DNA from: Panorpa germanica
Lineage: Eukaryota; Arthropoda; Insecta; Mecoptera; Panorpidae
Length of the DNA: 64,000 nucleotides
Reading direction: 5' to 3'
Assembly (NCBI GenBank): GCA_963678705.1
Contig: OY783209.1
Span: forward strand, 9,982,001 to 10,046,000
The notes under the pieces are model-generated. The model was not told where the DNA came from. It ran no database searches and saw nothing but the letters and a program-made list of their open reading frames with translations. Positions within the stretch are counted from its first letter, which is position 1; the number at the start of each line of letters is the position of its first letter. Shown in pieces: positions 24,584 to 64,000 of this stretch. The position numbers and the translations under genes were made by a program.

Positions 24584-25087
24584 TGTGTTATTTAATTTAC
24601 AGTCAATTTTGAAATATAATTTTGTCACATGTCGGACGTTAAATTATAGCAATTACAGAAACAAAAATAGTTTATTTTGGTCCGGAATTTTTGTTTCGAT
24701 TGTATTTAAAATCAATATTTTAAAACAATTATGAACTCAAGTTCGTTTTTGTACATAAAAAATATTTTCATATAACTAAAATAATTTTCTATAAGAAAGA
24801 AAAGCAAGATTATTAATGAGCTTGAATTATTTTTACAGGATCAGGATCAGTAAATTTATAACTGTATTGCGGTGATGCATTAGATATGGTCGGTTTTTAA
24901 TTCGGGAACGGTTTGGTATTGAAAAATTTGTGTAATAAAAAAGTTATAATTTATTTATTAAACTATGGAAACATTCAAATAAGAGGTAACAAGTAACGAA
25001 TGTATTTTGTAAAATAGTATAAAAATAAACTTTGTCTAACATATCACTTATTGGTAACAATTTAATATTATGTAATTTAATATTAAC
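24584..25087. other. intergenic / polymerase eta 3' UTR and acetyltransferase copy 2 promoter
   Basis: Short AT-rich spacer, same-strand genes on either side. Nothing else recognised. Confidence 0.5.
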
Positions 25088-28000
25088 TCAACTTTTATTA
25101 AAAAAAGATGCTATAGACTTATTTTTTTTAATTTTAATATTTTTCTCATTCGGGGAACGTTTTCTTTTCGTTGCGTTTGTAGATTTGTTCTTAGTATTAT
25201 TAGATAATGCAATGTTATTTGGAATTCTATTTTGCCGAAATTCAGCTCTTTGTTCATTTGATATTTTAAATGCTAAATGATAATCCATGTGGCTGGTTAA
25301 GTCATCCACAAATTTACCGCATTCTGGGCATTGCTTAGCAATGGAATTTTCCACTTTGGACAAATTTATTGCAACGTGGTAATCTAAATGGCACTGGTAT
25401 TCCTTGCTATCAATGAGTTTGTTACAATCTGTGCATTTTTTAAATATTGTAGTAGTAGTAGATGATTTAGAATCATCATTGCTCTCTTTAGTAATGCTTT
25501 CCTTTATTTCCGTAGACGAATTACTATCTTCAGAACTGTCCGACAGAACATTTACAACAGATATATTCATTCGGGTCTGATGCACCTCGTCTATACTTAA
25601 AGTATTATTTAATATTTCTTGAATTTCACTAGAAGATGAACAGGAACTATTTGTGTCTTCACATATAAACATTTCTTTTAATTCATTAGTGCTATGTACC
25701 TCTAATGGCTGCGATTTTAAATCATTAATATTCGGAGGTAACCCAAATGATGATGACGGAATTCCTGCAATTGTATTTGACTCTGACTGCTTGTTTTTCT
25801 GTTGAAAATATTTCATAAAAAATGACCTAGAGTTACTATTTGATTCCTCTGAATAATCCTTCACTGGAGTCTTATTAATATTTTGATAATTTTTAACAGG
25901 TGATATTTCGTTTAGTTGATTTTGTATAATTTCTGAAGAACTATAAACATCTAAGGGTTTTGAATTCGAATTTTCGTTTGTATTTCTTGTTTTCTCAGAG
26001 TTATTAGAAATATTTGTATTAATTTGAAAAGTATCTGGATTTGTAGAAACAGATTGCGGTTTCAACTGTTTAACAAACATATCTTTTATGCTGGTTTTAT
26101 CTTTTTTAATATCGTTTTTTATGTTTTTACATGTTTTATTAGGACTTTCAGCTGGTTGATTAACTTCACCAGATTCTTCAATAATGTCTTCTGCAGGATC
26201 TGTAAAGCCATTCTTTTTAATTGAATGATGCAATAACATACTCATAATATTTTGTTTATTTGATTCAGTTTTATCTTTATTACTTTCTTGTAAAACAATT
26301 TCCGTATTTTCAACAGTTTCATTAATATTAATTGTTTTATTGAAAAACATTTCGATGCCTTTAACTTTAGAATCTGTACTTTCAAATTTACCAACACTAA
26401 GACCCAAAAATTTAATGGGCAAAGCTAAAACGTTTTCACTATTATTGGCAAAAAAATTTGCCGTTGATTTTTTAATAATTTCTAAACTGTCAGCTGTAAT
26501 TTTGGAAGCATTATAAGATGGTAATGGTGTACTACGGGAACTTGCAACGTCCTGACCATCTATTTGTTGAGTGTAGCTTACTACTAGTTGCGTAGCACGT
26601 CTCGAATTTTCAACTATATCAGCTTCTAATCGCTCGGCAATTTCACCAGCTAGTTCAGTTAGCCAATGTTTTAAAGAAAGAAATCCAGTTATAGCAGTTC
26701 TTCCGGGAAATTTTTTGCAACAACCAATGCTTTTTGAAGTTAATCTTTGAACTACGGGTTCATGGTCGATGCCCCGGGCCATGTGATAAAGCCAAGTTCT
26801 GCGTAACATTATTACTAATAAATTAAAGTTCCAAACTAAATATTTTATGAATATGTGTTACACAGAAAGCATACTAACCCACTCTTTTCATTAAATTTTG
26901 ATTGTAATTGTTTTTCTGAAAATTGAAATAACTCCGACATATTACTTATTCCTAAAGTCTCACATACAGTGTCTCCAAATTTTCCCCCAAGTCCTCTAAT
27001 TTTTTTAATTGACAAAGTGCTGTAATTAAGAAAAATGTATAATATCATTCATATGCTGTAAGTAATATAATAATGTATTTTAAAATTACCTAAATAAATT
27101 AGGTACTTGATCATGTGTTAAAATTGTTTGTTTATTAGGTTTGTTTATACCACATGCTAATTTAGCCAAAATTTTGTTATGTGCAATGCCAGCACTGCAT
27201 CGGTATCCTGCAGAAAATAGTAGAAAGAAATTATATCAACTGTAGCTGTTAATGCTTTTTTGTTTGAAAACCTTGTTTCCACCTGTTTGTTCATATACCG
27301 CTTGTCTGATTTCACAAACAATAGTTCCAGCAATGGCTAATCTTAACAAATTGTGATCCACCATATCTTCTGGCGAACTATAAACAGACCCCAGGAATTC
27401 ATCCATCGATTCGTAACCAACTGCATAAGTCTGCGCTAACAAAAGTGGCGATATTTGAGAATCTAATGAATCTAATTTATCATGAACCTGGAAATAATAG
27501 TTACTATGTTTATAAGCAAACCTATTTTCAAATATACGGTTGTTTTAGAAGATAAAATGGGAAGTTAAGGACAGAAATTTTCTGATGCATTACATTTTTA
27601 GTTATGTCCAAATATGCTTCATCAACACTTGCTCTTTCTAACATTGGGGTAAAGCTATTAAGAACGGTAGCAACTCTTTTTCCAGCTTCCCGGTATCTAA
27701 AAGTTATAAATCATGAAAATAGTATCCAGCAGAGTAAATTATTGTCCAACTGTTGTGGCATACTTTGAAATATCAGCTTTTCCTTGTTTATTTGGTACTC
27801 TTGCTAAGATGATATCTGGGCATTTCTGTTTAGCTTCTTCGCCTCGCATATGTCTAGTAACTCCTCTATCTCTTGCAGCATAATTTACAGCTATTATACT
27901 AAAATAAATTTGAAATTCATCTTAACCGTTAAGGGTAGTTTTGTGAGTATTTCATGGACATACCCTCCACCACGCCAAGCGTTATACTGAACGACAGCAA

Positions 28001-28097
28001 CTGGTTTTCCTTTTAGTGAAGGATCTAATTGTTCTTCTACTTGACAATAGAAGCAATCCATGTCTACAAGAACGATAATTCTTTCCAAGTGTGCCAT
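25088..28097 (-). CDS. DNA polymerase eta (Y-family translesion polymerase)
   Basis: Seven exons on the minus strand: 28097-27964, 27898-27764, 27696-27594, 27487-27283, 27207-27090, 27019-26879, 26798-25088; 848 aa. Catalytic carboxylates are intact: Asp12/Asp14 in VLVDMDCF and Asp115/Glu116 in ERASVDEAYLD, plus the finger motif VVQYNAWRGGG and the little-finger start KSIGCCKKFPGRTA. It inserts AA opposite UV thymine dimers at stalled forks. The long low-complexity Ser/Asn/Lys tail ends with two UBZ-like C2H2 fingers, about 734-757 (CTDC...HLDYH) and 769-787 (CPEC...HMDYH). A PIP-box-like motif KSIASFF lies within the last ten residues; another PIP-like GIEMFF is at about 426. Fingers and PIP direct it to ubiquitylated PCNA. 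It is divergently arranged with SEC61 gamma. Confidence 0.96.
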
Positions 28098-29054
28098 AGT
28101 ATAAAAATATGTAATATATACCCTTAAATGGGATGTTTATAATTGATGTGCACTGTTACTGATTAGAAATATTATTTAATTTGATACAAATAATAAAATT
28201 TGTGTTATTTATTGTTGTTGTTTTACCACCAAATTTGAAAGTAATAACATGTGACAACAACCTGTCAAAACTTGTTCTTGTTTGAGCAACGGTAACATTA
28301 CTACAACGTTGGTAAAAGGTATTTAAACAATCAGGCAATACTACAATGTCATTAAACGTGGACGTGGACGTGTATTTCATTGTGGAGTTGGCAAAGCTTT
28401 TCTAGTACAGCTGAAAGTACGTTTGTGTAGTTTTGTGTGACAGTCTTCAGTCAATCCACGGAAATAACCTGCAATAAGTAGTAATTGTAATACATTTCCG
28501 ATTTTCTTAAATTATAAATAAACGGTAAGTTATTAGTTTGATGTCTTAATTTTTCTGATATTTCTGTAATATAATTGTTGAACACTTGTTTCGTTTTGGG
28601 CTATGTAGATTAATTAATTTATCAGAGAATTTATATATTTGGTCATATTTGATAGTAAAAGAAACAAAAAATATCGATTAATAAAAATTATAGTAAAATG
28701 TATTAAATTTGAAGAAGTTTAGTGTAATTTTTATATTTAACGATTTCCCTTTTGTTCCTAATTATTGTAAGTTTTGTTCTACTGATTTTTATGTAACAGT
28801 TATGTTTTGTAACATAACCATATGTGTTAACAGATATATAAGTATTGTAATAATTGAAACTCATTAAAATTATATACTTCTGTCTATAACGGTGTCCGTT
28901 TTTACATAATACAGTTAATTGCGGAATAGCGGTTATTCAATATCTTCATCTCAGCTTTGTTTCACTATTTTTGTTTTCATAAGTTGAATTTTACAAAGAT
29001 TTAACTAAATAAATATTAAAAGTAATTTGTATTATCTTTCTTATAGACGTCGCC
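28098..29054. promoter_or_regulatory. divergent promoter and 5' UTR intron of SEC61 gamma
   Basis: A likely SEC61-gamma non-coding first exon ends at 28524 (donor GTAAGT). The coding exon starts at 29047 after TTTCTTATAG, giving a ~520-nt intron in the 5' UTR. Upstream, about 28098-28400 should hold the polymerase eta promoter. A minus-strand open stretch at 28156-28380 has no homology I recognise. Confidence 0.5.
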
Positions 29055-29261
29055 ATGGATCAAGTAACAAAATTTATGGAACCTTGCCGTCAGTTCTCAA
29101 AAGACTCCATCAGATTGGTTAAACGCTGCACGAAGCCCGACAGAAAGGAGTTCCAAAAGATCGCTATTGCTACAGCTATTGGATTCTGCATCATGGGCTT
29201 CATTGGATTTTTTGTTAAACTTATCCACATTCCTATCAATAACATCATTGTTGGATCATAA
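29055..29261 (+). CDS. protein transport protein Sec61 subunit gamma
   Basis: Complete 68-aa protein in one exon, beginning [20 protein letters not shown] and ending NNIIVGS. This is the near-invariant SecE/Sec61-gamma: a cytosolic amphipathic helix rich in basic residues ([15 protein letters not shown]), then a single C-terminal membrane helix (about residues 35-60). It clamps the two halves of Sec61-alpha in the ER translocon. The length is typical. The start context CGCCATGG is Kozak-like. A poly(A) signal AATAAA is at 29320. A 5' UTR intron is inferred. Confidence 0.97.
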   Translation: MDQVTKFMEPCRQFSKDSIRLVKRCTKPDRKEFQKIAIATAIGFCIMGFIGFFVKLIHIPINNIIVGS

Positions 29262-30332
29262 ATTTAAATTATTTTCGAATGAACAATTTATTTATTAAGA
29301 TTTTTATATTTAAATATACAATAAAAATAAAACACATTACCATCATTTCGAATTATCTAGATTGACCATTTTGAATTAAAAATTTATGTAGAATTTATAT
29401 ATTCATTTAAGATTAAATAAAATTTAGAATGTGTTTTTAAATATGCTCTTTTAATAATAATGAAACCTGAATTATCCACACCCAGTGAAAATAAGATTAT
29501 GTATTATTATTATAAACGTTATGTATTATTTAACGTAAGATTTTTTACCTAATGTTTTGTGTTTTATTATTTACCGACTTTTAATAATACACGCATTAGT
29601 TTTTATTGCATAAAACGTTATGTTTACATTAGGAAACATTAATTTATGTCACAGAATAATATAAGTTAAAATATAACTTAAGTCAGAGTTTTTACTGATA
29701 ATATATTAACATAAGGGTAGATTATTGTTAAAATAGAATAGATGTGTAAAATATAAATGAATTTCAAATATAAAAAATATTCGAATGAAATATCTGCTAG
29801 TTTGATTTGAAATTGCTAAAGCATCTTTACTAAACAATAAAATGTTACACAGAAAAACAAAATATGTTGTTTAAAATTATACTGGATGTAAAAGTATCGT
29901 AAGGAAAGATAGATATACATATTTGAAAAATAAATATTGCTGAATTTTAATTTGATTTATATATTAATTAAAATCGGATTTATGTAACTTAAATTTTGAG
30001 TAAGTTAGTTAAACGCCTGAAATATATGTGACTAGAACTGCTTTACAAATAAATGTAGTATATGTTTATGTAAAATATTTGACATTTCTTGTTTTTGTAT
30101 TTGAGATAGTTTATGATGGTTAATAAGATAAATAAGCATATATAATGGCAATATATAAATCATAAATTTCGTTACAGATAAAACAAGAGCAGATAAATTT
30201 TGATCTTTTATTTAAAAACAGAAACTTAAAAAAATAACCTTTAATAAACATGTCAGAATAATTGAAATTTTTAGAAAATGACATTAATAGTTGATTTATT
30301 TTTGATATGTAATTTTATACACAAACATTAAA
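29262..30332. other. intergenic, AT-rich
   Basis: Spacer between SEC61 gamma and the dynein gene, same orientation. It should include the dynein promoter. No repeat or coding signal recognised. Confidence 0.5.
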
Positions 30333-57891
<27,559 letters not shown>

Positions 57892-58556
57892 ATTGCCACC
57901 AACGTATTTTTAGTTATATTTTTTATTTTTTTTTATTTATTTGATACAACATGAATATTTCAAACATTTTAAAATAAAAATAAAAATTATTTGTTTAATT
58001 TGTGGTTTCAATTATTCATTTTGTCTGACCTAAAATCTAAAGCGCCTTTAGGAGCAACAGAACTACACAAATTTTGTACAGAACTTTGTTCAAATGTTCG
58101 GCGTATAAGTAATATTTCTGCCTTCTCTCACTATAAATAGGCTTGTAAACTCATATTTTAATAATTTAAATGAAAATATCTAAAAAGTGTTATTTAGGTT
58201 GTATATACTCTTGGCGCAAAAAAATCTGTGCGCCATCTATTAAATAAATGATAAAGCATATATATTTTAAATACTGCTCTTCAATAGATGTGCTAATAGA
58301 AGCTCAGATTTTTGTTAAATAGTTAAAAAAAATTGGGTTTTATGCGTTTTATGCTACTATTAATGGATACTGAATTATGCTACTATTAAATATCTACGCT
58401 ATTCTGGTTTTTATGCGACCTTTCTTAAATTCATGGACATTATTTTTAAAAGAAAAGTTAAAAATTTTAATAATTCAACATTAGGAACAAAAGATCAAAC
58501 TTACAAATAAATTTATAATATATTGGAAATAGCATGTATACAATATGAGATTTCTG
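57892..58556. other. dynein 3' UTR and start of repeat-rich region
   Basis: Contains the poly(A) signal at 57973-57978. An isolated diverged repeat unit (CTGGTTTTTATGCGACCTTT near 58405) is related to the array at 58.7-61.2 kb. Confidence 0.5.
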
Positions 58557-61362
58557 GATAATATTGCGCCTGGCAGAGTGGCAACACTACTTACGAGCAA
58601 AATTTTCTCTACAAGAAAGTAATGAATTTCGCAATTATTTTGTGACAATATTCACATACTGAATGTAACAACTAATTAGTGACGTTTTAATGCAGTTACG
58701 TTAATGAGGCTTTAAAATAAAGAACTGCTTCATGGTTCATTACATTTTAAATATTTACGCGATTTTGGCTTTTATACGACCCTTTTTTGTTTTCACGTAC
58801 ATTTTTAAAAAAAGATTAAAATCCATTTTCTTAAAAAAAAGTTTTGATGGAGTTATGTTCGTCATGCATTAAAATGAGAAACTGCTTCATTACAATTTAA
58901 ATACCTTTGCGATTCTGACTTTTATGTGACCTTTTTTAAATTCATGGACTTTTTTTCTAAAATTTTTTTTTTGCATTTCTTGAAATATTTTGATGCAGTT
59001 ATGTTCGTTAGGCTTTAAAGTAAATAACTGCTTCATTAGATTTCAAATATCTACGCGATTCTGGCTTTTATGCGACCTTTTTTAAATTCATGGACTTTTT
59101 TTCTAAATTTTATTTTTTGATTTCTTGAAATTTTTTGATGCAGTTATGTTCATTAGGCTTTAAATTAAAGAACTGCTTCATTAGGTTTCAAATATATACG
59201 CGATTCTGGCTTTTATGCGACCTTTTTTAAATTCATGGACATTTTTTTCCAAAAATTTTTTTTAAATTTCTTAAATTTTTTTGATGCAGATATGTTCGTT
59301 AGGTTTTAAATTAAAAAACTGCATCATTAGATTTTAAATATTTACGCAGAAACTCAAAAAATTGCATTGCTCTTAAAATCAAAAAAGTCAACCTTTTCAT
59401 CATTTTTAACAAGATTATAGTCTTCTTTCATTACATACTCCGATAAAGAGATTTAATATATTGATATATCATAACCTAAAATACTTATTTAAAAATGAAT
59501 TATAAACATGAAATCAGCATTTAAAATTAAGTTAAAATCCGTTATAAAATGACATATATTTTTCTTAAATTTTTATGAAAAGTAAGAAGAGTATATAACC
59601 TTCTTACTGGACATTTTCCTCAAAAAGAAAAAAATTACATTTTCTTGAATTTTTTTGATGCAGTTATGTTCGTAATGTTTTAAATTAAAGAACTGCATCA
59701 TTAGATTTTAAATATCTACGCAGGAACTCAAAAAATTGCATTGCTCTTAAAATCATAAAAGTGAACCTTTTCATCATTTTTAACAAGATTATAGCCTTCT
59801 TTCATTGCATACTCTGATAAAGAAATTTAATATATTGATGAAGAAGAGTATAACCTTCTTACTTTTCATAAAAATTTAAGAAAAATATATGTCATTTTAT
59901 AACGGATTTTAACTTAATTTTAAATGCTGATTTCATATTTACAATTCATTTTTAAATAAGTATTTTAGTTTATGATATATCAATATATTAAATCTCTCTA
60001 TCGGAGTATGCAATGAAAGAAGACTATAATCTTGTTAAAAATTATGAAAAGGTTCACTTTTATGATTTTAAGAGCAATGCAATTTTTTGAGTTTCTGCAT
60101 AGATATTTAAAATCTAATGATGCAGTTCTTTAATTTAAAGCCTAACAAACATAACTGCATCAAAAAAATTTAAGAAATTTAAAAGAAATTTTTGGAAAAA
60201 AATGTCCATGAATTTAAAAAAGGTCGCATAAAAGCCAGAATCGCGTAGGTATTTAAAATGTAATGAAGCAGTTCTTTAATTTAAAGCCCAACGAACATAA
60301 CTGCATTAAAAAATTTAAAGAAATCCAAAAAAAAAAATTAGAAAAAAAAGTCCGTGAATTTAAAAAAGGTCGCGTAAAAGTCAGAATCGCGTAGATATTT
60401 AAAATGTAATAAAGCAGTTCTTTAATTTAAAGCCCAACGAACATAACTGCATTAAAAAATTTAAAGAAATCCAAAAAAAAGAATTTTAGAAAAAAAAGTC
60501 CATGAATTTAAAAAAGGTCGCGTAAAAGTCAGAATCGCGTAGATATTTAAAATGTAATAAAGCAGTTCTTTAATTTAAAGCCCAACGAACATAACTGCAT
60601 TAAAAAATTTAAAGAAATCCAAAAAAAAAAATTTTAGAAAAAAAGGTCCATGAATTTAAAAAAGGTCGCGTAAAAGTCAGAATCGCGTAGATATTTAAAA
60701 TGTAATAAAGCAGTTCTTTAATTTAAAGCCCAACGAACATAACTGCATTAAAAAATTTGAAGAAATCCAAAAAAAAATTTTAGAAAAAAAAGTCCATGAA
60801 TTTGAAAAAGGTCGCGTAAAAGCCAGAAACGCGTAAATATTTAAAATGTAATGAAGCAATTCTTTAATTTAAAGCCTAGCGAACATAACTGCATCAAAAA
60901 ATTTCAAGAAATCCAAAAAAAATATGTTAGAAAAAAGTCCATGGATTTAAAAAAGGTCGCATAAAAGCCAGAATCGCGTAGGTATTTAAAATGTAATGAA
61001 GCAGTTTTTCATTTTAAAGCATGACGAACACAACTGCATCAAAACTTTTCAAGAAAATTAAGTTTAATCTTTTTTTAAAAATGTCCATGAAAACAAAAAG
61101 GGTCGCATAAAAGCTAGAATCGCGTAACTATTTAAAATGTAATAAAGTAATTTTTTATTTTAGACCATAAAGAACATAACTGTATCAAAATATTTCTAAG
61201 AATCAAACAAAAAAATGTCCCTGAATCAATAAAACTAAAGACATTATTACGCCTGACAGAGCGGCAACATTAATTACGAGCAAAATTTACAAGCAAGTCA
61301 TCATAATGTTTGAAATTATTTTGTGACAATATTTACAGAGTAAATGTAACAATTAATTGGGG
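58557..61362. repeat. large inverted repeat built of ~147-bp tandem units
   Basis: The left half has units whose core is GGCTTTTATGCGACCTTTTT, then AAATTCATGGAC, a poly-T run, TGATGCAGTTATGTTCGTTAGG and AACTGCTTCATTAG. Cores start near 58771, 58921, 59067 and 59212. The right half has about seven units in reverse orientation (AAAAAAGGTCGC followed by TAAAAGYC, near 60219, 60366, 60514, 60659, 60808, 60949, 61098). The two halves meet around an inner palindrome (59470-59600 versus 59850-59990). A ~125-bp direct repeat (GGCAGAGTGGCAACA-type, 58557-58682 and 61236-61362) bounds the whole. No protein is encoded. The layout resembles foldback (FB-like) elements, whose inverted ends consist of tandem subrepeats. 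Confidence 0.8.
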
Positions 61363-62341
61363 CAGAAGAAATATAACATTTTTGCAAAAACATTTTTTTT
61401 AGTTTTTCGAAAATTTCGGGTTTCCTGGAAATTCAGTGAAAAGTCCGAGGACGCCAAAAGTCTTATAATTTTTTTCTCTACGGAGTAGAGAATGTAGATG
61501 CATGGAACAGTTTTCGCAAACGCTGTTGTAATCTTCGTTCATTGTCTGATTTTTCAAGCAAATATTTCACAAATGTACTTCGGGACAAATTGTGTGTTTT
61601 AGTAGATGCATCAAATCAGGCGCATTCTTACTTAAATACTATATACTGATGACGTACACTTTATTTTTAGATAGGTGTTCCGAATTTCGAGATATTAGCG
61701 TGTTAAGGCATACATATAATAATGGTTTCCAATTTTAAAATCAACGTATAAACTATGCTAACAAACCTATTATCAAAATAAAAATGCATTCTTTTCTTGA
61801 AAATTTTAAATGCTAAAACTTGTTAATTTTATAAAAAATATAATTTTTTGTATCCAATTTAACGTAAAGAAAAATACAACAATTAACTGAAACAATTTTA
61901 TTGAAAAAAATATTTAATTACAGTAGAATATTTATAACTAGTATCAGTCAATATATTTATAATACTAAATGTATATAGATAATAAAATCTTCTGTACAGA
62001 ACAAAATGAAAAAGTGGTAGATATACTATCTACTGAAAAAAAGAGAGAAAAATACTCTTTCATTAAATTAGATTTTTCAAACATACGGTATGGTAATCTT
62101 AAAAAAAATATTATTATACAACATATTTCGTAAAAGTTCTATATAATGACAAAAAATGTTTATAAATTAAATACTACGAATTTTAACATAAAGAAATGAA
62201 TTGTAATTTTCTAATATCAGTACTTTTTCTCTCATGAATTATGAAAGTTAAAATTAACTTGTTTTATCACAAAGTTATCACAGAAACATCAAGATGTCAA
62301 AGAACTCTCTCCTACTTTGTATTCTAAATATAATTTCATTG
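61363..62341. other. AT-rich sequence; innexin 3' UTR on the right side
   Basis: No exon or repeat recognised. The innexin (minus strand) stop is at 62344-62342, so its 3' UTR should occupy the right part. Confidence 0.5.
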
Positions 62342-64000
62342 TTAAACGATTTGGTTATCAATTTCATGTCCAATATCCATCAGCAGATCTCGGAAAACGT
62401 CTGGATTCAGATTCTTACAGACTTGTTGTAGCACAAACCAGTCGCCAGCGTGGCCTGCACGTACTAGAGCTCGAACAGTTTTACGTGGAACGCTAAAAAA
62501 AATATTGCTTTCATTAAACAAATATCTGCCTACACTCACATTTAGTAAATAATACATTAAATAATAAAACGTTATGCAATGTTAGTTGATTTCAGGTATA
62601 TAAAATGTAAGCTGTATTTAAGAAACAACAAAAGATTAAAAGATATTATTAGACTTAAAATGTACTGCATATCTAATTATTCAAAAGGTTTATAAATTAG
62701 AAGAAAAGAAGAAAATCGAGACCAAATAATAAATTTTGCAAATAGTTAGCAATATTATTGAAAAATTATATTTATAGATTTAGAAACGTTCAATATGATT
62801 GTATTTTACAGATGAAACACAAAATATAAGCTGTAAGCACTTAAAAGAAATTCTGTTTATGAAAACAATCTAAATTAGATAAATTTATAACAATGAATAT
62901 ATAGATTGTCTGTGTCATAGATAAATGTATCATTGATTTTATCTCTCGAATCATTTGTCAGCGATAGAGTTGTGTTAGAAATGATAAAATATATTCAAAA
63001 AATATCTTTCAATGCAAAATTTGTTAAATGTTATTATGATTGTATGCTCGAATAGGTGTTGCAATTATTTTAAATAATAGTACTCCGTAAATGCTTCATA
63101 CTTATAGGTTTGAGACATCAAAATCCATACGCGTAGTTCTGGGCAAATCATAACTAAAGCTCGATAGATGAGGACCAATCCAGATATGAAGGCCAGGGCA
63201 ACAAACCAAAACCATAGAAAAGCATAAATTTTCTCATTAACAATATTTAATGGCAAAATACAGAGTGCATCCTTCTTTTGTACTGATCCAGAGGGTCCAT
63301 AATCAGTAAAATCGCATTTTGCAACTTTTGGAAAGAGCTGCAAAGACATAATATAGACTTTTATATACGAGTAAAATTAAATGTTGTAGTTTAGATTCTT
63401 TATACAAACGGTACCCTAACAGTTGGGTCGACATCATTAACTGAAATTGGTTGGTTTAGAAAAGCAGCAACTGCAGGACCATATCCAGAGAATTCAGCAC
63501 CAAGAAAGAAGTCTACTAAAAATATTTGACCAACCTATCAACAATCAAACTGCTTTTAATAATTGTCTTTGTAACTGCAAAATAAATAATACCACAAACT
63601 CGTTTTACCACATTTATAAAGTTAAGAGCTTCACACATAGAAAATCTCAACATGTAAAAAACATGAGTAGATTTGTTGACATTCAGTAAATATTGTGATA
63701 ACATTGTGCGGCGATCTTTGTTCCATTTGTCATTTAGGATTATAGGAGTTGCTGCAAAACGTAATAAATAAATAACTAGAAAACAAGATTCTTATCAGAA
63801 AGTAAATACAAGACTGTAAACTCACTTAAATCCTGTACTAGCATTCGAACTCTTCCTCCTTCCCAACTTTTCCACATATATCTTGGAACGTAAAACAGCA
63901 GAGCTTGGAATGTCAGAACAATGCAAACCCACTGATAGTATTTATGATGAATGACTTCATCAACTTCATTTACAGAAGGTCCAACACCAGCGTAAGCTAC
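62342..64000 (-). CDS. innexin gap-junction protein (3' part; 5' end off right edge)
   Basis: Five minus-strand exons are visible: 64000-63826 (partial), 63751-63609, 63534-63415, 63337-63102, 62492-62342; 274 codons of C-terminal sequence, all phase-consistent. Diagnostic innexin signatures: YYQWVCIVLTFQALLFYVPR leading into MWKSWEGG (the YYQW motif of the second membrane helix), CEALNFINVVGQIFLVDFFL (third helix), the extracellular loop with FPKVAKCDFTDYGPSGSVQK and ALCILPLNIVNEKIYAFLWF (fourth helix). The cytoplasmic tail is short: RALVRAGHAGDWFVLQQVCK to NQIV. Innexins assemble into invertebrate gap junctions and hemichannels. The first two exons (start, first membrane helix, first loop) lie beyond the window. 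I cannot assign the paralogue number. Confidence 0.93.

Noticed and set aside
24584-24630. Longer start for acetyltransferase copy 2
   Set aside because: The open frame upstream of 24583 begins with GTG; the ATG at 24630-24628 is in another frame and stops at once.
28156-28380. 74-codon minus-strand open frame between polymerase eta and SEC61 gamma
   Set aside because: No homology recognised; coincides with the divergent promoter.
58600-61300. CRISPR-like array
   Set aside because: Repeats are ~147 bp, diverged, in both orientations, without uniform spacers, in eukaryotic DNA.
62493-62557. Upstream extension of the last innexin exon
   Set aside because: Sequence before the TTTTTTAG acceptor at 62493-62494 is intronic; the exon joins in phase to the one ending at 63102.

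Overview
The window is eukaryotic nuclear DNA, almost certainly from an insect. It is very AT-rich, and its genes are split by canonical GT-AG introns, many only 60-80 nt long. The recognisable genes have clear animal homologues, including an innexin, which points to an invertebrate. The order is not certain; short introns plus MITE and Helitron content fit beetles or other holometabolous insects. I rebuilt all gene models by hand from splice sites, keeping reading phase across every junction.

Layout. 1-4.4 kb: two inverted copies of a ~630-bp MITE flank a lone spliceable exon (911-1077, minus). Further on is the first coding exon of an ATG18/WIPI2-type autophagy gene (4304-4380, minus), whose remainder lies off the left edge. 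4.96-5.7 kb: a single-exon OVCA2-type serine hydrolase (+). 7.4-10.2 kb: epsin/liquid facets (minus, 9 coding exons, 557 aa), followed by ~5 kb of AT-rich sequence that probably holds its 5' exons. 16-17.7 kb: a TTI2-like gene (+, 6 exons, 458 aa). 17.9-22.6 kb: TTC21B/IFT139 (minus, 7 exons, 1322 aa). 22.8-24.6 kb: two tandem NATD1-like acetyltransferase paralogues (minus). 25.1-28.1 kb: DNA polymerase eta (minus, 7 exons, 848 aa), divergent from SEC61 gamma (+, 29.06 kb). 30.3-57.9 kb: one axonemal dynein heavy chain of the DNAH3/7/12 type (+, 66 coding exons, 4123 aa) with many intronic transposons. 58.3-61.4 kb: a large inverted array of ~147-bp repeats. 62.3 kb to the end: the 3' part of an innexin (minus).

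Functionally the genes are mostly housekeeping: autophagy, endocytosis, PIKK maturation, translesion synthesis, ER translocation and gap junctions. Two are ciliary, IFT139 (retrograde intraflagellar transport) and the axonemal dynein, lying ~8 kb apart.

I found no clearly new biochemical system. The most unusual parts are the inverted repeat array at 58.5-61.4 kb, a nested MITE-in-MITE-plus-Helitron that preserves pre-insertion sites, a polymerase eta with two consecutive ubiquitin-binding zinc fingers, an in-frame upstream exon of epsin that would cap the ENTH domain, and the tandem acetyltransferase pair.
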